A stretch of DNA of 38,876 nt from Actinacidiphila bryophytorum (lineage in GTDB: Bacteria > Actinomycetota > Actinomycetes > Streptomycetales > Streptomycetaceae). This document shows positions 22,011 through 30,204 of this stretch, piece after piece (the stretch's first letter is position 1; every line of letters begins with the position of its first letter). The translations under genes were made by a program, and so were the position numbers. The stretch covers positions 1 to 38,876 of the forward strand of contig NZ_JAFFIX010000041.1 of the NCBI RefSeq assembly GCF_016916835.1. The letters run 5' to 3'. The notes beneath the pieces were generated by a model. It saw nothing but the letters and a program-made list of their open reading frames with translations, ran no database searches and was not told the DNA's origin.

Positions 22011-22111
22011 AGGCGGGGTGAAGGCACAAGGGCGGGAGTGCTCGGCGTCGGATCGGGTTCCCGGCCCGGAGGCAGCACTGCATTTATCCGGAGCTAACGG
22101 GCGAGGTGGAT

Positions 22112-22876
22112 ATGGTAGAGGCTCTACTGGACACCACCAGAGCCGACAGGGGAGGTGCGGCTGCGGCCGGTGACCGGAAGGTGCTCACGCGCTTTCGATG
22201 GTCGGCCGGACAGCCGAAATCCGTGACCAAGACTGCTGATGACAGTTCACGCGACAACGACTCCTCGACCGCGACTTTCGCCACCGACGGGGACCCTCAG
22301 GCGTGGACGCCTCCTTCCTGGGAGGAGATCGTCAGCACGCACAGTGCCCGGGTGTACCGGCTGGCCTACCGGCTGACCGGCAACCAGCACGACGCGGAGG
22401 ACCTCACGCAGGAGGTCTTCGTCCGGGTGTTCCGCTCCCTGTCCACCTATACGCCCGGCACCTTCGAGGGCTGGCTCCACCGCATCACCACCAACCTCTT
22501 CCTCGACATGGTGCGGCGCAGGCAGCGCATCCGCTTCGACGCCCTCGGCGACGACGCGGCCGAGCGACTGCCCAGCCGCGAACCGTCCCCCGCGCAGCAC
22601 TTCAACGACACCCACTTCGACGCGGACGTCCAGCAGGCGCTGGACACCCTCGCACCGGAGTTCAGGGCCGCCGTGGTGCTCTGCGACATCGAGGGGCTGT
22701 CGTACGAGGAGATCGCGGCGACGCTGGGCGTCAAGCTGGGCACGGTGCGGAGCCGGATCCACCGGGGCCGCTCCCACCTGCGCAAGGCTCTGGAGCACCG
22801 GGCACCCGGTGCCCGGCCGGTTCCCGCGCTCGCCGCCGCCGTACCCGAACCTGGCCTGGAGGGCGGGAGAGCGTGA
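22112..22876 (+). CDS. sigE: ECF sigma factor, SigE-like
   Basis: 254 residues. Region 2: VYRLAYRLTGNQHDAEDLTQEVFVRVFRSL, then the -10-melting WLHRITTNLFLDMVRRRQR. Region 4: LDTLAPEFRAAVVLCDIEGLSYEEIAATLGVKLGTVRSRIHRGR, the HTH that reads GGAAC. About 65 extra polar, Ser/Thr-rich residues precede region 2. ATG 22112 is preferred over GTG 22106 because GAGGTG lies just before it. The stop overlaps the anti-sigma start as GTGA. Its place beside the O-methyltransferase and before tatB matches the mycobacterial envelope-stress factor SigE. It directs RNA polymerase to envelope-stress promoters in that model; the regulon here is unknown. Confidence 0.93.
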   Translation: MVEALLDTTRADRGGAAAAGDRKVLTRFRWSAGQPKSVTKTADDSSRDNDSSTATFATDGDPQAWTPPSWEEIVSTHSARVYRLAYRLTGNQHDAEDLTQEVFVRVFRSLSTYTPGTFEGWLHRITTNLFLDMVRRRQRIRFDALGDDAAERLPSREPSPAQHFNDTHFDADVQQALDTLAPEFRAAVVLCDIEGLSYEEIAATLGVKLGTVRSRIHRGRSHLRKALEHRAPGARPVPALAAAVPEPGLEGGRA

Positions 22877-23862
22877 GCACCAGCGGTTCAGGCGAGCAGC
22901 GCGCACATCGCATCGCGCCCGCCGAGCAGCACCTGGGCGACCGGCTCGCCGCGTTCGTCGACGGCGAGCTGGCCGACGACGCACGCGACCGGGTGCAGGC
23001 CCATCTGGCCACCTGTGCGCAGTGCAAGGCGGCCGCCACCGAGCAGCGCCGCCTCAAGAGTGTCGTGGCGTCCACCGAGCTGCCCGCGATCTCCGCGGGG
23101 CTGCTCGCCAGGCTCCAGGGCCTGGCCGCCTGCGGCTCCAAGGACGGCGACGACGGCCCCTTCGACGGCCGCGGCGCGCTGGACGGCCACGACGTCCACG
23201 AGGTGCCGCAGGGCGACCGGCGCGGCCCCTTCGACGGCGGCCTGCTCGACTCCGGCGTCTTCGGCTCCGGGGGCCGCCGTCAGATGTCCTACCTGACCCC
23301 CGCCCGCGACCTGCTGGCGCCCGGCGACGGCAGGGGCGCCCGCGGCTTCCGCATCCACGAGATGGCCCGCACCCTCACCGGTGCCGAGCCCGTCGCCCCC
23401 GGCCCGCTGGACGGCCCCGCAGACCCCCGTGGCGGCGCCACCGCCGCCCGCGCGGCCGCCCAGGCCTCCCGCGGCAGGCGGTTCGCCTTCGCCGCCGCAG
23501 GGGCCTTCTCGATGGCCGCCATCGCCCTCGGCGGCGCCCTTCCGATGGAGGCCGGCGTGGACGGCAGCGCCCACCCCGACGACGGCCCGGCGGTCACGCC
23601 GTTCAGCGCCGCCGACTCGGTCTCCGACACCCACGGCACCACCCCGCGCGACCTGCTGGACGCGCGCGAGGAGCGCCGGCTGCGGCAGGTGAGCGTGCCG
23701 CTGCCCGGCAGCCTGGCGTCCGCGGCCTCCGTGGCGTCCGTCACCTCGGTGGCCCTCGCCGGCGCCCAGGCGACCCCCGGCGCGCTCCCGGCAGGGGCGT
23801 TCGACACGAGCCGCCCCCCGGTGCTGAACGGCTCCGCGGACAGCTCAGCGGCACTGCACTGA
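22873..23862 (+). CDS. Anti-sigma factor with zinc-finger (ZAS) domain and one membrane helix
   Basis: 329 residues from GTG 22873, overlapping the sigma stop. The N-terminal ZAS domain has LAAFVDGELADDARDRVQAHLATCAQC with the H-x3-C-x2-C motif. A long disordered, Gly/Asp-rich middle includes RQMSYLTPARDLL, conserved in RseA-like proteins. A hydrophobic helix FAFAAAGAFSMAAIALGGAL (about residues 205-225) is followed by an extracytoplasmic tail. It holds the sigma factor inactive at the membrane until signal. Mycobacterial RseA at this position has the same zinc motif. No protease gene follows, so release must use a protease coded elsewhere. TGA stop at 23860. Confidence 0.88.
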   Translation: MSTSGSGEQRAHRIAPAEQHLGDRLAAFVDGELADDARDRVQAHLATCAQCKAAATEQRRLKSVVASTELPAISAGLLARLQGLAACGSKDGDDGPFDGRGALDGHDVHEVPQGDRRGPFDGGLLDSGVFGSGGRRQMSYLTPARDLLAPGDGRGARGFRIHEMARTLTGAEPVAPGPLDGPADPRGGATAARAAAQASRGRRFAFAAAGAFSMAAIALGGALPMEAGVDGSAHPDDGPAVTPFSAADSVSDTHGTTPRDLLDAREERRLRQVSVPLPGSLASAASVASVTSVALAGAQATPGALPAGAFDTSRPPVLNGSADSSAALH

Positions 23863-23990
23863 GACGCGACCTTCACCCTGCGGCGACGTACTGTTGGCCG
23901 CAGCCACTCCCGCTCCGCGCGGGCGGGCAGGTAACGTAAAGTCCGCCGGACTCAGCCCTCCCGGCGGCGGACGTCCCAAGGAGCTGCAAG

Positions 23991-24473
23991 GTGTTCTTCG
24001 ACATAGGCCCGCTTGAGCTGGTCGCGCTCGTGGTCCTTGCCGTGCTCGTCTTCGGACCCGACAAGCTGCCGAAGGTCATCCAGGACACGATGGCCTTCAT
24101 CCGCAAGGTGCGGGAGTTCTCGGACAGCGCCAAGGAGGACATCCGGCGGGAACTCGGCCCGGAGTTCAAGGACTTCGAGTTCGAGGACCTCAACCCCAAG
24201 ACGTTCATCCGCAAGAACCTGATGAACGACGAGGACGAGTACGGCCTCAAGGAGCTGCGGGACCTGGGCAGCAGCCTGGACCTGCGCAAGGAGATGGCCG
24301 AGGTCACCGACGCGGTCAACGGCGTCGAGACGCCTGCCTCCGGCGTCCGCAAGGCCGGCACCGCGACCGCCGCCGCGTCCGGCACGCCCGGGCCGACCAC
24401 GCCCGACCGGCTGCGCAAGCGCGAGCAGTTGGACGAGGACGAGCCGCCGCCCTTCGACGCCGACGCGACCTGA
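23991..24473 (+). CDS. tatB: Sec-independent protein translocase component TatB
   Basis: 160 residues. The N-terminus MFFDIGPLELVALVVLAVLVFGPDKLP is the single membrane helix followed by the FGPxKLP hinge typical of TatA/B, then an amphipathic helix and a long charged tail; length points to TatB rather than TatA. With TatC it forms the twin-arginine signal receptor. GTG at 23991 has AAGGAG upstream. Upstream, GTCCGCC (23941-23947) and GGCGGAC (23965-23971) can form a leader hairpin around position 23955. Same order (sigE, rseA, tatB) as mycobacteria, but the htrA gene is absent. Confidence 0.95.
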   Translation: MFFDIGPLELVALVVLAVLVFGPDKLPKVIQDTMAFIRKVREFSDSAKEDIRRELGPEFKDFEFEDLNPKTFIRKNLMNDEDEYGLKELRDLGSSLDLRKEMAEVTDAVNGVETPASGVRKAGTATAAASGTPGPTTPDRLRKREQLDEDEPPPFDADAT

Positions 24474-24670
24474 GACGGTGCCCTTGTGTCGGTGTTCCAC
24501 TGCCGTCCCACCGCGGGTCCCGAAGTCAACCGGATCAGGGTTTTTCGCCCGATCGAGTGATCATTGTCCATGTGTTCGCCGTCACCCCGCGCCGTTTCTG
24601 CCCCCGAACCCACCCAGGGTCGGGCAAGATGGCGAGTCGCCCAGAAGGGCAATGAGGAGGCGCGACCCAA

Positions 24671-25285
24671 ATGGAGACGAAGACCGGTTCGGCACAGGGG
24701 GCGGTCGACGGCTACTTGATGGCCGACTTCCCGTGGTACGGGCTGGACGAGGCGTTCACCGGACGCCGCTGGCTGCACACGGTCGGGGCGAGCGGGGACG
24801 GCACGGTCGAATACGGCTCGATAGGGCATGGTGACGAGCCCACGCTCAAGGCCGACCCCGCCGACGAGTCGCTGAAGTTCGCGGTCGTCATGACGGTGGC
24901 GCAGCGCCCAGGGCGGCGCACCGCGGACGGCACCGGGCTGCTGGAGGCCACGTCGGTCTCCTCCGCGGCATGGCTCGCAGGCTCGGGTCTGCTCGCGTGC
25001 ACCTGGCCCACCACGATGGAGCGGGCGCTCCGCCAGGACTGGCTCGACCAGCAGACCGCCACGGCGTGGGAGCTGGCCGACGACCTCGCAGGCCCCGGGT
25101 GGGCCGCGCTCACCCTCCCGGTCGACGGCGAGCCGACGCCCTTCCACTACCGCGAGTCCGAGTACGGCTGGGTCCTCGCGGGCTCCGCCCGCGGCGTCCA
25201 CCTCGGCGCGTTCGGGCGCGGCATAAGCGCATACGGGCTGGCCTTGGCGGCCATCCCCGACATCCGCGCTTACGAGGGCGCGTAG
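24671..25285 (+). CDS. Conserved protein of unknown function
   Basis: 204 residues, no membrane segment or signal peptide. I do not recognise a family. Visible features are many aromatic residues (FPWYGLDEAFTGRRWLHTVG at the N-terminus), a central LAGSGLLACTWPTTMERAL region, and FHYRESEYGWVLAGSARGVHLGAFGRGISAYGL at the C-terminus, which suggests a compact alpha/beta fold. ATG at 24671 has GAGGAGG upstream. The 197-bp gap before it (24474-24670) is relatively AT-rich for this window, has a TTTTT run at 24541 and no gene. Codon use fits the neighbours. Function not assigned. Confidence 0.85.
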   Translation: METKTGSAQGAVDGYLMADFPWYGLDEAFTGRRWLHTVGASGDGTVEYGSIGHGDEPTLKADPADESLKFAVVMTVAQRPGRRTADGTGLLEATSVSSAAWLAGSGLLACTWPTTMERALRQDWLDQQTATAWELADDLAGPGWAALTLPVDGEPTPFHYRESEYGWVLAGSARGVHLGAFGRGISAYGLALAAIPDIRAYEGA

Positions 25286-25357
25286 CGCCTTCCCCGGGGG
25301 CGCCGCCCCACCAGCCCCCGCGGGCCGCCCCCGGGCCTTCCCACCTCCGTGGCTTGT

Positions 25358-25492
25358 CGCGCAGTTCCCCGCGCCCCTTCAGGTCCTGCCACTTGCTGTG
25401 GGCCCGCACCATTCGGTCCGTCGTGGTTGCGCGCGCAGTTCCCCGCGCCCCTGAAAAACGCTCATCCTCTGCGGCAGAGGGCACCCTCAGGG
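25358..25492 (-). repeat. Two inverted-orientation units (74-bp period) plus companion module
   Basis: Cores at 25358-25377 and 25432-25451 start 74 bp apart, as at 14318-14411. Then CCCCTGAAAAACGCTCATCC and CTGCGGCAGAGGGCA follow, and a partial forward core AGGGGCGCGG at 25489-25498 closes the gap. The unit lies between the convergent genes ending at 25285 and 25505. Confidence 0.85.
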
Positions 25493-25504
25493 GCGCGGTC
25501 CCGG

Positions 25505-26680
25505 TCAGAACTTGTTGCGGGGGGTGATGCCCAGGGACATGCCGGAAAGGCCTCGCGCACGCGAGGTGAGCTTGGAGGCGATGCCCCGCAGCGCCGAGCC
25601 GGCGGGGGACTCGGGGTGGGCCAGGGCGACGGGGCGGCCGTCGTCGCCGCCTTCGCGGAGGCGGACGTCGATCGGGATGCGCCCCAGGACGGGGACCGTC
25701 GCACCGGTCGTACGGGTGAGGCCTTCGGCGACCCGGTCGCCGCCACCCGTGCCGAAGACGTCGACGATCTCGTCGCAGTGCGGGCACGGCATGCCCGACA
25801 TGTTCTCGACGACGCCGACGATCTTCTGGTGGGTCTGCACCGCGATGGAGCCCGCGCGCTCGGCGACCTCGGCCGCGGCCTGCTGCGGGGTCGTCACGAC
25901 CAGGATCTCCGCGCCCGGCACCAGCTGGGCCACCGAGATCGCGATGTCACCGGTGCCGGGCGGCAGGTCGAGCAGCAGCACGTCCAGGTCGCCCCAGTAG
26001 ACGTCGGCGAGGAACTGCTGGAGTGCCCGGTGGAGCATGGGGCCGCGCCACACCACGGGCGCGTTGCCCGGGGTGAACATGCCGATCGAGATGACCTTCA
26101 CACCGTTCGCCGACGGCGGCATGATCATGTTCTCGACCTGCGTGGGCCGCCCCTCGGCCCCGAGCATGCGCGGCACGCTGTGCCCGTAGATGTCCGCGTC
26201 CACCACGCCGACCTTCAGGCCGTCCGCGGCCATCGCCGCGGCCAGGTTGACCGTCACCGAGGACTTGCCGACGCCGCCCTTGCCGGAGGCCACCGCGTAG
26301 ACCCGGGTCAGCGAGCCGGGCTGGGCGAAGGGGATCTCCTTCTCGGCCTGCCCGCCGCGCAGCGTCGCCGCCAGCTCGCGGCGCTGCTCGTCGCTCATCA
26401 CGTCGAGTGCCACCCGCACCGCGGTGACCCCGGGAACGGCCGCCACGGCCGTCTGGACGCGCTCGGTGATGGTGTCCCGCATGGGACAGCCCGACACCGT
26501 CAGATAGACGGTCACGGCGACCGTGCCGTCCTCGGCGATGTCCACCGACTTGACCATGCCGAGGTCGGTGATCGGCTTGTGGATCTCCGGGTCGTTCACC
26601 GTGCCGAGCGCGGCGCGCACGGCCTCGTCGGTCGGTGTGGCGGTGGGCGCGGTGCCCGAGCCGTACGTGGTGGTAGCCAT
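25505..26680 (-). CDS. mrp: Mrp/NBP35-type ATP-binding iron-sulfur carrier protein
   Basis: 391 residues. The N-terminal MIP18/DUF59 domain (about 15-95) includes the Cys in VSGCPMRDTI. The P-loop NTPase domain has the deviant Walker A GKGGVGKSS (near residue 130), VVDADIYGHS and LLDLPPGTGD, and CPHCDE holds the CXXC pair for bridging clusters between monomers. These proteins carry or transfer [4Fe-4S] clusters in the cytoplasm. ATG at 26680 is the only good start; 32 bp follow the DUF1003 gene, so it is probably co-transcribed. Position matches mycobacterial mrp. The C-terminus (about 20 residues after GIASKLT) is a variable tail. Confidence 0.95.
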   Translation of the reverse strand: MATTTYGSGTAPTATPTDEAVRAALGTVNDPEIHKPITDLGMVKSVDIAEDGTVAVTVYLTVSGCPMRDTITERVQTAVAAVPGVTAVRVALDVMSDEQRRELAATLRGGQAEKEIPFAQPGSLTRVYAVASGKGGVGKSSVTVNLAAAMAADGLKVGVVDADIYGHSVPRMLGAEGRPTQVENMIMPPSANGVKVISIGMFTPGNAPVVWRGPMLHRALQQFLADVYWGDLDVLLLDLPPGTGDIAISVAQLVPGAEILVVTTPQQAAAEVAERAGSIAVQTHQKIVGVVENMSGMPCPHCDEIVDVFGTGGGDRVAEGLTRTTGATVPVLGRIPIDVRLREGGDDGRPVALAHPESPAGSALRGIASKLTSRARGLSGMSLGITPRNKF

Positions 26681-26712
26681 ACGTTGATGGTACGGCGGCG
26701 GCCGCGGGCCGA

Positions 26713-27291
26713 TCAGCGGCCCCGGCCGTCGGCTTCGTCACCCCCGGCCGGGTGGTGCGCGGCGCGCTCCTCGATCTCCTTGAGCAGGTCCTGCAGCTCC
26801 GACCTGATCCAGTCCCGGGTGGCGACCTCGCCGAGGTTGACCCGCAGCGCGGCGACCTCCCGGGTCAGGTACTCGGTGTCGGCGATGCTGCGTTCGTTCT
26901 GCTTGCGGTCCTGTTCGAGGTTGACCCGGTCGCGGTCGTCCTGCCTGTTCTGCGCCAGCAGGATCAGCGGGGCCGCGTAGGAGGCCTGCAGCGACAGCAT
27001 CAGGGTCAGGAAGATGAAGGGGTAGTTGTCGAAGCGCAGCGCTTTGGGCGCGAAGACGTTCCACAGCACCCACAGGATGATGATGACCGTCATCCACACG
27101 ATGAAGCGCCCGGTGCCCAGGAAGCGGGCGATGCGCTCGGAGAACTTGCCGAAGGCCTCCGGGTCGTAGGCGGGCAGCCACCTGCGGCGGGAGGCGCGCG
27201 GCTGGTCCAGGCGCACCCGGGGCCTGGGGGCCGCGGTGGCGCCCGCGGGGTGCCGGCCGGTGACGTTGCGCTCGCGGTCCTCAGCGGCCAT
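26713..27291 (-). CDS. DUF1003 membrane protein
   Basis: 192 residues. Two membrane helices, FIVWMTVIIILWVLWNVF (about 63-80) and YPFIFLTLMLSLQASYAAPL (about 90-110), separated by the family's conserved FDNYPFIF turn, are followed by a coiled-coil tail (NRQDDRDRVNLEQDRKQNER and onwards). The N-terminus is Arg/Pro-rich and cytoplasmic. Function of DUF1003 is unknown. The ATG overlaps the upstream MgtE-like gene by 11 bp, and that gene order (MgtE-N/CBS, DUF1003, mrp) is conserved in actinobacteria, which suggests a functional link to divalent cations. Confidence 0.93.
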   Translation of the reverse strand: MAAEDRERNVTGRHPAGATAAPRPRVRLDQPRASRRRWLPAYDPEAFGKFSERIARFLGTGRFIVWMTVIIILWVLWNVFAPKALRFDNYPFIFLTLMLSLQASYAAPLILLAQNRQDDRDRVNLEQDRKQNERSIADTEYLTREVAALRVNLGEVATRDWIRSELQDLLKEIEERAAHHPAGGDEADGRGR

Positions 27292-28663
27292 CGGTGTTCT
27301 CCGTCACGGGCCCGAGGTGCTCGGCGCCGCGCAGCTCGGTCTCCCGCCAGTCCTCGGGCAGCAGGTGGTCGAGCACGTCGTCCACGGTGACCGCGCCCAG
27401 CAGCGACCCGCTCTCGTCCACCACGGGGGCGGAGATCATGTTGTACGTGGCCAGGAAGCTGGTCACCGCAGGCAGCGCCGTGCCGGGGGCCAGCGGCTGC
27501 AGGTCGGTGTCCACGATCGAGCCGAGCAGGGTGAAGGGCGGGTCGCGCAGCAGCCGCTGGAAGTGCACCAGGCCCAGGTACTTGCCGGTCGGCGTCTCGT
27601 CCGGCGGGCGGCACACGTAGACCTGGGCGGCCAGCGCGGGGGACAGGTCGGGGTTGCGGATCCTGGCGAGCGCGTCGGCGACGGTCGCGTCGGGCCGCAG
27701 CACGATCGGCTCGGTCGTCATCAGGCCGCCCGCGGTGCGCTCCTCGTACGACAGCAGCCGCCGTACGCCCGCCGCGTCCTGCGGCTGCATGAGGGTCAGC
27801 AGCCGCTCCTGCTCGTCGGCCGGCAGCTCGGCCAGCAGGTCGGCGGCGTCGTCGGGGTCCATGGCCTCCAGGACGTCGGCGGCCCGCTCCTCCTTGAGCT
27901 TGCTGAGGATCTCCACCTGGTCGTCGTCCGGCAGCTCCTCCAGGACGTCGGCGAGCCGGTCGTCGTCGAGTGCGGCGGCGACCTCCCCGCGGCGCTTGGG
28001 GGACAGGTGGTGCAGGACGTTCGCGAGGTCGGCGGGGCGCAGCTGCTCGAAGGTCGCGACCAGGTTCTCCGCGCCCTGGCCGTCCTCCGCCAGCCGGAAG
28101 CCGGTCACCGCGGACCAGTCGACGGTGAGCGTCTCGCCCCCCCGTCGCCCGCCACCGCCTTTCCAAGGAAGCGCTGCGCGCACCCCTCCTGATCGGCGCA
28201 GGGCGCCGCCCTTGCCGCGGCGGATGAAGACCTTGTCGATCTCCCAGTCGCGGCGGGCGGGCAGCTGGACCATCGACACGTCGAGCACGGTGACCTCCTC
28301 GCCCGCGTCCTCGCCGGTGGTCGCGCTGGTGGCGCCGCCGCCCTGCGGCAGCCAGCGCAGCCTGCGGTCCAGCAGTTCGCCCAGCACCAGGGTCTCGGTG
28401 GGGCGCTGCTCGAAGCGCCGCATGTTCACCACGCCCGTGGTGATCACCTGTCCGGACTCCACCCCGGTCACCCGGGTCATCGGCAGGAAGATGCGGCGCC
28501 TGCTGACCACCTCGACCACCAGGCCGAGCACCCGCGGCGGACGGCCGCCGACCCGCAGCATCACCACGACGTCGCGCACCCGGCCGACCTGGTCGCCGTT
28601 GGGGTCGAAGACGGCGACACCCGACAGGTGCGACACGAAGACCCGGGGCGCGCCTGCGACCAT
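27281..28663 (-). CDS. Soluble MgtE-N/CBS-domain protein with PRC-barrel-like start
   Basis: 460 residues. Residues about 5-75 look like a PRC-barrel (VAVFDPNGDQVGRVRDVVV). About 225-330 is the MgtE N domain of superhelical repeats (DLANVLHHLSPKRRGEVAAAL and the LEELPDDDQVEILSKL repeat), and about 335-450 a CBS pair (MTTEPIVLRPDATVADAL and APVVDESGSLLGAVTVDDVLDHLL). The membrane channel domain of true MgtE is absent, so it is a cytoplasmic regulator- or sensor-like protein, not a transporter. ATG 28663 has GGGAGGAC upstream; the frame is open further but without signals. A TAGCCT -10 (28699-28704) fits a 30-nt leader. Mg or nucleotide sensing is inferred. Confidence 0.9.
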   Translation of the reverse strand: MVAGAPRVFVSHLSGVAVFDPNGDQVGRVRDVVVMLRVGGRPPRVLGLVVEVVSRRRIFLPMTRVTGVESGQVITTGVVNMRRFEQRPTETLVLGELLDRRLRWLPQGGGATSATTGEDAGEEVTVLDVSMVQLPARRDWEIDKVFIRRGKGGALRRSGGVRAALPWKGGGGRRGGETLTVDWSAVTGFRLAEDGQGAENLVATFEQLRPADLANVLHHLSPKRRGEVAAALDDDRLADVLEELPDDDQVEILSKLKEERAADVLEAMDPDDAADLLAELPADEQERLLTLMQPQDAAGVRRLLSYEERTAGGLMTTEPIVLRPDATVADALARIRNPDLSPALAAQVYVCRPPDETPTGKYLGLVHFQRLLRDPPFTLLGSIVDTDLQPLAPGTALPAVTSFLATYNMISAPVVDESGSLLGAVTVDDVLDHLLPEDWRETELRGAEHLGPVTENTDGR

Positions 28664-28806
28664 CGCGTCCTCCCTCGGGCCGGTCGTCTTCCCAGGCCAG
28701 GCTACTCCGAGTCGATCTTGCCCGCCCTGCGGGGTGCTCGCCGGGGGTACGCTGCGGTAGCTTCTGCCACGCACGCAGCCGCCGTCCGACGAGGAGTCGA
28801 GTCCAC

Positions 28807-29553
28807 GTGTATCACGGTCGCAGGACCGCCGCCGTCCTCGCCGCCGTCGCCGCGGCCCCGCTGCTGGGCGGCTGCCTCGGGCTCGGCGGCGACCCCGACG
28901 CCGGGACGAACGGCGTCGCCAAGCTGCCCGCCGCGACCATCGAGCAGAAGGCGGGGGCCGCCGCGCAGGCCGCGCCCGCGGTACGGCTGACCGGCACCGT
29001 GGTCAGCAACGGGCAGACCTACCGGCTGGACATGCGGCTGCGCGCCGACGGCGGTGTCGGCGAGGTCACCACCAAGGGCGACACCTTCCAGCTGCTGCGG
29101 GTCGGCGACGACCTCTACCTCAAGGCGGGCGCCGACTTCTACGGCACCGGCGACGACAAGGACAGCCAGGCCGCGGCTGCCAAGCTCAACGGCAAGTACG
29201 TCAAGGTGCCGCCGGGCGACCCGGCCTACCGGCAGTTCAGCGGCTTCACCGACAAGAAGGTGCTGCTCTCCGACCTGTTCGTGCTCGACGGCACGGTCGA
29301 CGTCGGCGACCACCGCAAGGTCGGCACCACCAAGACCATCGAGCTGACCGGCTCGGGCGGCGGCAGCCTCGACGTCTCGCTCGTCGGCACCCCCTACCCG
29401 CTGCGCTACCAGCGGGCCGGCAACGCGGGGACGCTGACGCTGGTCGACTGGGGCGAGGACTTCACGCTCAAGGCGCCCGCCAAGTCCGAGGTCGTGGACT
29501 ACGGCAAGACGGTGGGCGCGACCCCCGCGCCCACACCGACGCACAAGAAGTAG
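28807..29553 (+). CDS. Predicted lipoprotein
   Basis: 248 residues from GTG 28807 with GAGGAG upstream. The signal peptide ends in a lipobox LLGGC, with the lipid-carrying Cys near residue 23. The mature part is a beta-rich domain (TGTVVSNGQTYRLDMRLRAD, LLRVGDDLYLKAG, TIELTGSGGGSLDVSLVGTPYPLRY) resembling the LolA/LppX-like lipoprotein fold of actinomycetes. A lipid-handling or surface role is inferred from the fold only. It ends with a Pro/Thr-rich tail. Candidate -10 boxes TACGCT (28748) and TAGCTT (28758) lie upstream. TAG stop. Confidence 0.88.
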   Translation: MYHGRRTAAVLAAVAAAPLLGGCLGLGGDPDAGTNGVAKLPAATIEQKAGAAAQAAPAVRLTGTVVSNGQTYRLDMRLRADGGVGEVTTKGDTFQLLRVGDDLYLKAGADFYGTGDDKDSQAAAAKLNGKYVKVPPGDPAYRQFSGFTDKKVLLSDLFVLDGTVDVGDHRKVGTTKTIELTGSGGGSLDVSLVGTPYPLRYQRAGNAGTLTLVDWGEDFTLKAPAKSEVVDYGKTVGATPAPTPTHKK

Positions 29554-29560
29554 GCCGCGG

Positions 29561-29588
29561 CCTCAGCAGGCCTCAGCAGGCCTCAGCG
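29561..29588. repeat. Three tandem copies of CCTCAGCAGG
   Basis: Two exact 10-bp copies (29561-29570, 29571-29580) and a third that diverges after CCTCAGC (29581) lie in the gap between convergent genes. The third copy contains the stop codon (TCA at 29583) of the leftward gene; the others would offer extra in-line TGA triplets on the minus strand. Such decamers can expand by slippage. Confidence 0.8.
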
Positions 29589-30089
29589 GCGCGCTTTGCG
29601 GCGGGCCAGCAGCCGCGGCAGCCCGGCCGGCATCGGCTGCCGGGTGGTGGCCGGTGTGACCGGCGGCACGGCCGCCCCTGAACCGTCGGGCATCGCGCCC
29701 GGGTGCTCGGCCGGGTCGCCCTGCGGGGTCAGCCGGAAGAGCGTGCACTGCTCGGCCCAGCGGTCGGCGACGGTGTCGGCGTCCGCGGAGTTGAGCCGCT
29801 TGGTGCGCAGTTCGGCGACCGCCGCCGACCAGTCCTGCGAGCCCGGCGCGAGCACTTCGGCCCTGCCCTGCCAGCTGACCAGCCGGCCGCCCTTGTCCTT
29901 GCTGCGCACGGTCACCGACGCGGTGGCGCCGTCGGTGAGCCCGGCAGGCGCCGGCTGCTCGACGGGTCCGCCGCACAGGACGTACATCGCCCCGTCGATC
30001 CAGGCGTGCCACATGCCAAGGCCGTTCACCCAGACCAGGCCCGACTTCTTGGTGGCCTCCTCGATGAGGGCGGCGTACTCGCTCGTCAT
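29583..30089 (-). CDS. Conserved protein of unknown function
   Basis: 168 residues from ATG 30089. The first 110 residues form a plausible compact domain with many aromatics (GLVWVNGLGMWHAWIDGAMY, VTVRSKDKGGRLVSWQGRAEV); the pattern weakly recalls split-barrel flavin-binding proteins, but I cannot confirm it. Residues 115-168 are Pro/Ala-rich and end with a strongly basic LARRKARR. A TAGGGT box on the plus strand (about 30099) is not in the right direction for it. No operon partner: its neighbours are convergent and divergent. Function not assigned. Confidence 0.78.
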   Translation of the reverse strand: MTSEYAALIEEATKKSGLVWVNGLGMWHAWIDGAMYVLCGGPVEQPAPAGLTDGATASVTVRSKDKGGRLVSWQGRAEVLAPGSQDWSAAVAELRTKRLNSADADTVADRWAEQCTLFRLTPQGDPAEHPGAMPDGSGAAVPPVTPATTRQPMPAGLPRLLARRKARR

Positions 30090-30204
30090 GCGCCAAGCCT
30101 AGGGTGCCGCGTCCGCCCGCTGGAATGACAGGTGCTCGGGGTCGCCATGGGCCTTACGCTGGTGGGCGCCGCCCGTACCGCCGTCCCGCACCCCCAGGAG
30201 CACC

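Noticed and set aside
28663..28774. Longer start of the MgtE-like protein
   Set aside because: The extra 37 residues are Arg/Pro-rich with no ribosome site and would overlap the candidate promoter TAGCCT.
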